DNA from: Sclerodactyla briareus
Taxonomy: Eukaryota > Echinodermata > Holothuroidea > Dendrochirotida > Sclerodactylidae
DNA length: 64,000 nucleotides
NCBI GenBank assembly: GCA_026419785.1
Contig: JAODTK010003654.1
Coordinates: 485,304-549,303, forward strand
Reading direction: 5' to 3'
Part shown: positions 59,501 through 64,000 of the stretch, in pieces
Layout: the number at the start of each line of letters is the position of its first letter
How positions within the stretch are numbered: position 1 is the first letter of the stretch
Notes under the pieces: generated by a model
Databases searched by the model: none
The model's input: the letters and a program-made list of their open reading frames with translations, nothing else
What the model was told of the DNA's origin: nothing
Translations under genes and position numbers: made by a program

Positions 59501-61230
59501 CTATGTGAGAAGTCACAAAGCACATGCACAACTCTGCAGAGATTGTTCGTTTAAAATCCCTCATTTCATTTTGAAAATAGAAAGTCTATAGAGTGGAGAG
59601 TGAGAGGGACGGCTGTATGGGTGCAAATTTTAAATCATTCAACACGATGAACTGAAATACATACATGATTTCCGTGTGTTGCAAACATTAACGCATCGCG
59701 CATCACACAGAAATTATCAACAAAACAATACGCAATGATAACATACAGCATAACCAAGAGAACCTGAGATTCGACCTACGATCACTGATATGAACAGAAA
59801 ACGTCCCCCTTATATTACTGCGCATTGTCCTCTAAATAATTGACGGAACGTTGAAAGTCATGACTCTACAGAAGAACACTATGGCTGTACATGAAGATTT
59901 ATTTCCCACCTATAACCGTCTGTTGTAGCCAGTCCCGCAGGTGTCACTCACACAACAAATACATACACAATGAATAAAAATCAACACGCAACAACTTCCA
60001 TCACTGAGATTCGTCACACGAAAGGGAAATGATTGAAAAAACACATTCCTTCGATTCCTCCTACTCGATCGATTACAATGCACGGTAAATCCTTCTGCTC
60101 AAATCGGTGGAAAATGTCACTGCTTCTATTTCATATCTTGAGTGAATTGACGTGATGAGACGATCATTTTACTCGGAGGAACGTGTGAAATTGCAGGTAA
60201 TGGAATTAGTTTTCGCCGAAAGAGGACAAGGATTATATAATTTCTGCATGACGGTGTACCGGCCAGCAAACATTCATGATATATTACGCCAACATTAGGG
60301 AATTGCCTAGGAGACATCGACAACATTGGCGCCCGGAGGGGTACACGGTAACGACAATTACCAATACAGACGCCCTGAAGAATAACTGCTCCAGTCTACA
60401 AGGAGGCGGATTTGCCTTCAGTCGGTTAGAAGTTCCAGAAGTCAAGACATTGATTGCGAGTTCGGAGCCCCATGTAGCCGAGGACTTTTCCGCAGTGCTG
60501 TTGGACAGGGCATGTCCCTGAAATGTTCCACGCCCCCCACGTGTTTTAAAATGGGTACCTTGGGAGGTGACTTGTGAAAGAGTAGCGAGCGCCGCTTGTG
60601 GCAGCCTATTGGGAAGTCCCCGGGGGGACGAAAAGGGGGCCGCTTACTGAAATAGTGCGTCTGGAGAAGAACACAGACTAAAAAAGGTGCGTGCTGGTAT
60701 AGTACGGGGTGACAAGTCACTATGTCATCAGGGGTAAGAAAAAACATTATGTTTGAAGCGCTTGGAGAATGTCTTCGACGTGAAAAGAAGCGTATATACG
60801 AACGAGATTATTATATATATTACAATCGAGGATGGAGGCGCTTCTTCAGGGGTTGGCGCGATCGCCAGTGGGGTTTTGCGAACTAGATCCGATCTAGTTT
60901 CTACTACACACACAATCGGATGTGATATCACTTCAGTACCAATCAGTTTAGTATATGGAGTCAAGATGGTATTGCCTTGGGGACAGTGCTTCGATTGACC
61001 ACCACCTAGCCTCTGACATCTAACCATTGATAAAATCGACATTGCACTCGCAGGTCAATATTACAGTATACCCTAATTATCGTCATCGTGCCTGGACGCG
61101 TCACAACCAATAATTAACGCGCCGCACCATACCATTATGTCAATATATATCCAATATAAAAATTACAATTGCAATGGACAATGAAAATGAAATAATGATA
61201 ATGGAGAGCTTACTTAATGGAGAGCCTAAT
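59501..61230. other. Unclassified sequence
   Basis: The plus frame at 60276-60521 (81 codons, SLQGGGFAFSRLEVPEVKTL in its middle) and minus frames at 60442-61042 have no recognised family. No tRNA or promoter is supported. Confidence 0.3.
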
Positions 61231-61760
61231 TGCAAGAAGCCTCTTGGGCGCTTTACAGACCGGAAAGAAACACTGAGCAGAAAGATACAAAAAACAGGCG
61301 AGAAATACACAAACAAAAGACATTACAGGAGAACAGTCGCCGAGAGAAAGGGCTGAGTGAAGAGAAACACTTCAAGGCGAGACTTGAAAGTAGCGTAGCT
61401 ACAGACAGCGTCAGACGGTCAGGAAGGGTTAGTTCACATGAAAAGTCACCGTAGAACTTGGAGGATGAGCGATTCGCGTGAATATAGCTGTTGCTGGAGA
61501 TTGACTAGAGATCTGAAGGAACATACTGCTGAACAAGCTCTGATATGAAACTAGGTGCCATGCAGTTAAGTGCTTTTAATGAGTAGAATGATCTTAAAGC
61601 AATTCTCTGCCTTACTGGTAGCCAGTGAAGCCTGTAGGCAGTGGGGTGACTGTATGCTCATGCACGAGGAACACAGAGAATAAGTACGGGGGCAGCAATG
61701 TTTTGCCCACTCGGTGAAGCTTGTTAATAAGATAGTTCAGAGAGAAAAAAAAACGTATCC
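61231..61760. mobile_element. AGCGC-type interspersed repeat, likely degraded element
   Basis: CCTCTTGGGCGCTTTACAGAC opens the stretch. It is followed by GGCGAGACTTGAAAGTAGCG (about 61376), a GATCTGAAGGAAC segment (61513), GCCATGCAGTTAAGTGCTTTTAATGAGTA (61558) and GCCTTACTGGTAGCCAGTGAAG (61609). This ordered wording is, to my recollection, that of an interspersed repeat common in animal genomes, but I cannot name the family. Frames across it are without motifs. Confidence 0.5.
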
Positions 61761-62378
61761 TTACCAGTGCGGGGTGCCCCAAGTCCTTATGGGGACCATA
61801 AAATACATAACAGACCGACAATCCCTTCTGACTCTCTTTCGCATATGAAACGAACATTGAACACTGAACGCAGAAATTGACGGGTAAGGAAATAAACAAT
61901 TTCAGTTTCCTGGTTGGCCGTCAATCGGCGTGCTCTTAATGTTAAGAGAACTAAATATGTGACTTATAATAGACATAATTATATCTGCTATTGATTGAAT
62001 TGGAAATCAATTTTTAAAGCAGGCAGTGTGTTCATTGATTCTTTGGAGTGATCATATCGCTACATCACAAGCAGGCATAAAAGAGTTGCGTGATTGACTT
62101 TTAGTTTTAGATTTAGAAAAAAAAAAAAGTTGCTGTATTAGAAAATTAATGAAGATACTGACAACAATTAGTCTTAGTGAATTAATAATATAAAACCATT
62201 ACGATTCTCCACCGAACTGGAGAAGACATGATCACCCCAAGGTTGGAAACTTTACTTTTCAAATTTGGGTTTTTGTTATTAGTTTTGTGGACCCATCAGT
62301 GGCTATTAATGAACCCCAAATCCATCAGCAGAGATTCGTGCATGTGGGGTGAGGTTTTTTTTTCACACTGTGGGGTAA
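61761..62378. other. Unclassified; leads into C-run
   Basis: No gene is recognised. An A12 run lies at about 62117-62128. Confidence 0.35.
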
Positions 62379-62399
62379 CCCCCCCCCCCCCCCCCCCCC
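62379..62399. repeat. C21 homopolymer
   Basis: Twenty-one consecutive Cs, the longest of the many G/C homopolymers in the window. Confidence 0.95.
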
Positions 62400-62584
62400 A
62401 AGAGCCCAGTGACAAGGATTGTGTTGAAACCCCGGAATATGAAAGAAGGGTATGGCGCGGACATTGCGGTATGTAATTTGAAAGATATGAAAATGAAATG
62501 TGTGGTTTTGTTATTTGTTAGTATTATCCGAGACGGAAATTAAGGAAAACGAAATGTATTGCGAGTTACCTGAAATCGCCCACA

Positions 62585-62694
62585 TGACTTCGTCATCGTT
62601 ATCCCCCTTATCACGGCATCTTCATCGTTATCGTCGCTCTTGTCACCATCATCATTATCGTCGTCATAATCATCGTCATAATAATTATAACCTC
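62585..62694. repeat. (CAT/CGT/TAT)n-rich simple repeat
   Basis: Imperfect trinucleotide repeats (CATCGTTATCGTCG, CATCATCATTATCGTCGTCATAATCATCGTC) give histidine/arginine/serine-rich frames. Confidence 0.85.
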
Positions 62695-64000
62695 ATAAAC
62701 TAGCATTGCATAATGTTCCCCTAGCCATCGAGCATCATGATGTCAGTTTTACGAAAACCAGGTCAGCCCTTTACTCCAGAATGCAGCCCTGAAAAATAAC
62801 TATATATTAGGCTTGCATTATTCCACGGTACAGACCGACATTTTGAAACGGCCAGGGGTACTCGAAAAAATATCACAGCGGCTGCACAGTGCAACAACGT
62901 GTACTTGTGTCGTGATGCCCTTACATGCTTACATGTGGGTGTCGCTCTTACCGTAACTTTGTAGATGAAAAACAAGGAGGGAGCATTCCCGCCGGTCCTC
63001 GATCACTCAACACTGTTCGTTAATTGAAGGGTTCTTCTTGACACTGAAATATTCCTCGTATTTCTCTTGTTAAATCGATTGCAAGGTATAATAAAGCCTA
63101 GAATAAAAAATAAAAAAAATAAGAAACGCGACAATATAGAGAGTCTCGCGCCTTTTATGGACTTGGCTAAAAAATGTTTCGCAAAACGTTGCAACAAACG
63201 TATTCGATTCGCGAACCGCTGTTTCGCGGCCGTTCAACGAATAAGCCCCGCATGTGCGTTGCTGTTCTCGAGTTTAAAGAAACAATTTACAGGCTCAACC
63301 AATCATCATTGCTAAAATACAAAATTATTCCACCAGGACTAGCCATTGCCAAGAAACATATGTGTCTTTGCAGGGGACGATCGGAAACAATTTTTTAAGG
63401 ATGTTCAGGAAATGTGTGTTGTTGTTTTGTTTGTTTGTCGGGGTTGCGGTGGCCAATTTCACCATTTTTCGTTTTTGTTGTGAAAAAGAAATATATATAG
63501 AATCTCTTGAACTTGAATTTATTCTTCTCTCTCTCTCTTTCAAGTCACATAGCTGCCTGCATCACAACCCTTTTCGGGCCAGTTGACAGGTTTCTGGTGA
63601 CGTATCCGTTACGACGGGGCACACAGATCCACTGGTTTCCTATATCATACAGATCACAGGTAGACAGGTTGGGTTTAGCGCGCCACCGTTGCCGAAGTAA
63701 GTTGCGGCGAAAGCGAGATAGTAAAACTAATGTCAGTGCGCCTCACCCATTATTGAGTCGTCCAGTCGCCTTCGCTTGAATCATTGTGAAGCTTCTGCTC
63801 AAAGAAATTGCAGGAGACTGGCAGCAAAATGGAGCTAAAACATGGAGTTTAGTTCTTTGCTAGGAGAGGATGAACCGAACGCCTTTATCCCCAACTTCAA
63901 TTGCTCTATCTAATAGTCCATTACCCCTGCTTGTCTCAGATCAGGACCGGCTTGCCTCGCCAGTCGACCAGTCGGTTGACGCGCCACAGGTCAGAGGTCG
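62695..64000. other. Unclassified; one weak exon-like segment
   Basis: Between about 63591 (after TTGACAG) and 63697 (before GTAAGT) the sequence is open in two frames, with acceptor- and donor-like borders, but I recognise neither peptide. Other frames to the right edge lack motifs. A short (TC)n run is at about 63528-63539. Confidence 0.3.

Noticed and set aside
59221-59529. Minus-strand frame with repeated SIYL
   Set aside because: It is produced by the GATA microsatellite at 59430-59500.
1-64000. CRISPR array, prophage, operon or bacterial gene cluster
   Set aside because: No short direct repeats with uniform unique spacers and no tightly packed same-strand genes; the repeats and retroelements are those of an animal genome.

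Overview
This window reads as gene-poor, repeat-rich animal nuclear DNA. Nothing in it looks bacterial, phage or organellar: there are no operons, no Shine-Dalgarno-led gene strings and no long intact open frame. The longest stop-free frame is about 150 codons, and it lies antisense to a retrotransposon. The recognisable content is mobile DNA: decayed non-LTR retrotransposons of CR1-like and RTE-like type, a DNA transposon with terminal inverted repeats and an 8-bp target duplication, a tRNA-headed SINE-like unit, several families of non-coding tandem repeat, microsatellites, and unusually many G or C homopolymers of 10-21 bases. The mixture would suit a marine invertebrate, perhaps a non-vertebrate deuterostome, but that placement is an inference from repeat style and no host gene anchors it.

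Layout. 0-6 kb: a ~315-bp tandem repeat, a 49-bp array carrying TGACGTCA-like sites, one weak exon candidate, GCC-type transposon ends and a TIR transposon (4468-5735). 7-14 kb: two decayed plus-strand LINEs, one with its reverse transcriptase core deleted (7.2-8.7 kb) and a longer CR1-like copy (about 10.8-13.5 kb) in which endonuclease and RT motifs can be read across frameshifts. 15-26 kb: a minus-strand LINE tail, a local duplication (17.7/18.0 kb), copy 1 of an unclassified ~590-bp interspersed repeat, a TATG microsatellite and pyrimidine-rich repeats. 26-32 kb: an internally deleted minus-strand RTE-like LINE, a long composite tandem-repeat block ending in a GGC tract plus foldback, and copy 2 of the ~590-bp repeat. 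32-42 kb: mostly unclassified AT-rich DNA with degenerate repeats. 42-46 kb: a second minus-strand RTE-like fragment and one inverted copy of a 222-bp repeat family. 46-54 kb: little recognisable except microsatellites and a SINE-like unit. 54-64 kb: a 222-bp tandem array, an inverted copy of the GGC/foldback element, a CR1-like 3' end and an AGCGC-type repeat.

No host protein-coding gene, rRNA or functional tRNA could be supported. A few open segments with splice-like borders are listed at low confidence. Frame interruptions in every LINE and single-base differences among tandem copies mean either great age or residual indel error in the assembly, and the sequence alone cannot separate the two. 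I found no convincing new biological system. The most interesting unexplained items are the ~590-bp repeat with a shared splice-like border and a short open frame, and the inverted pair of GGC/foldback elements.
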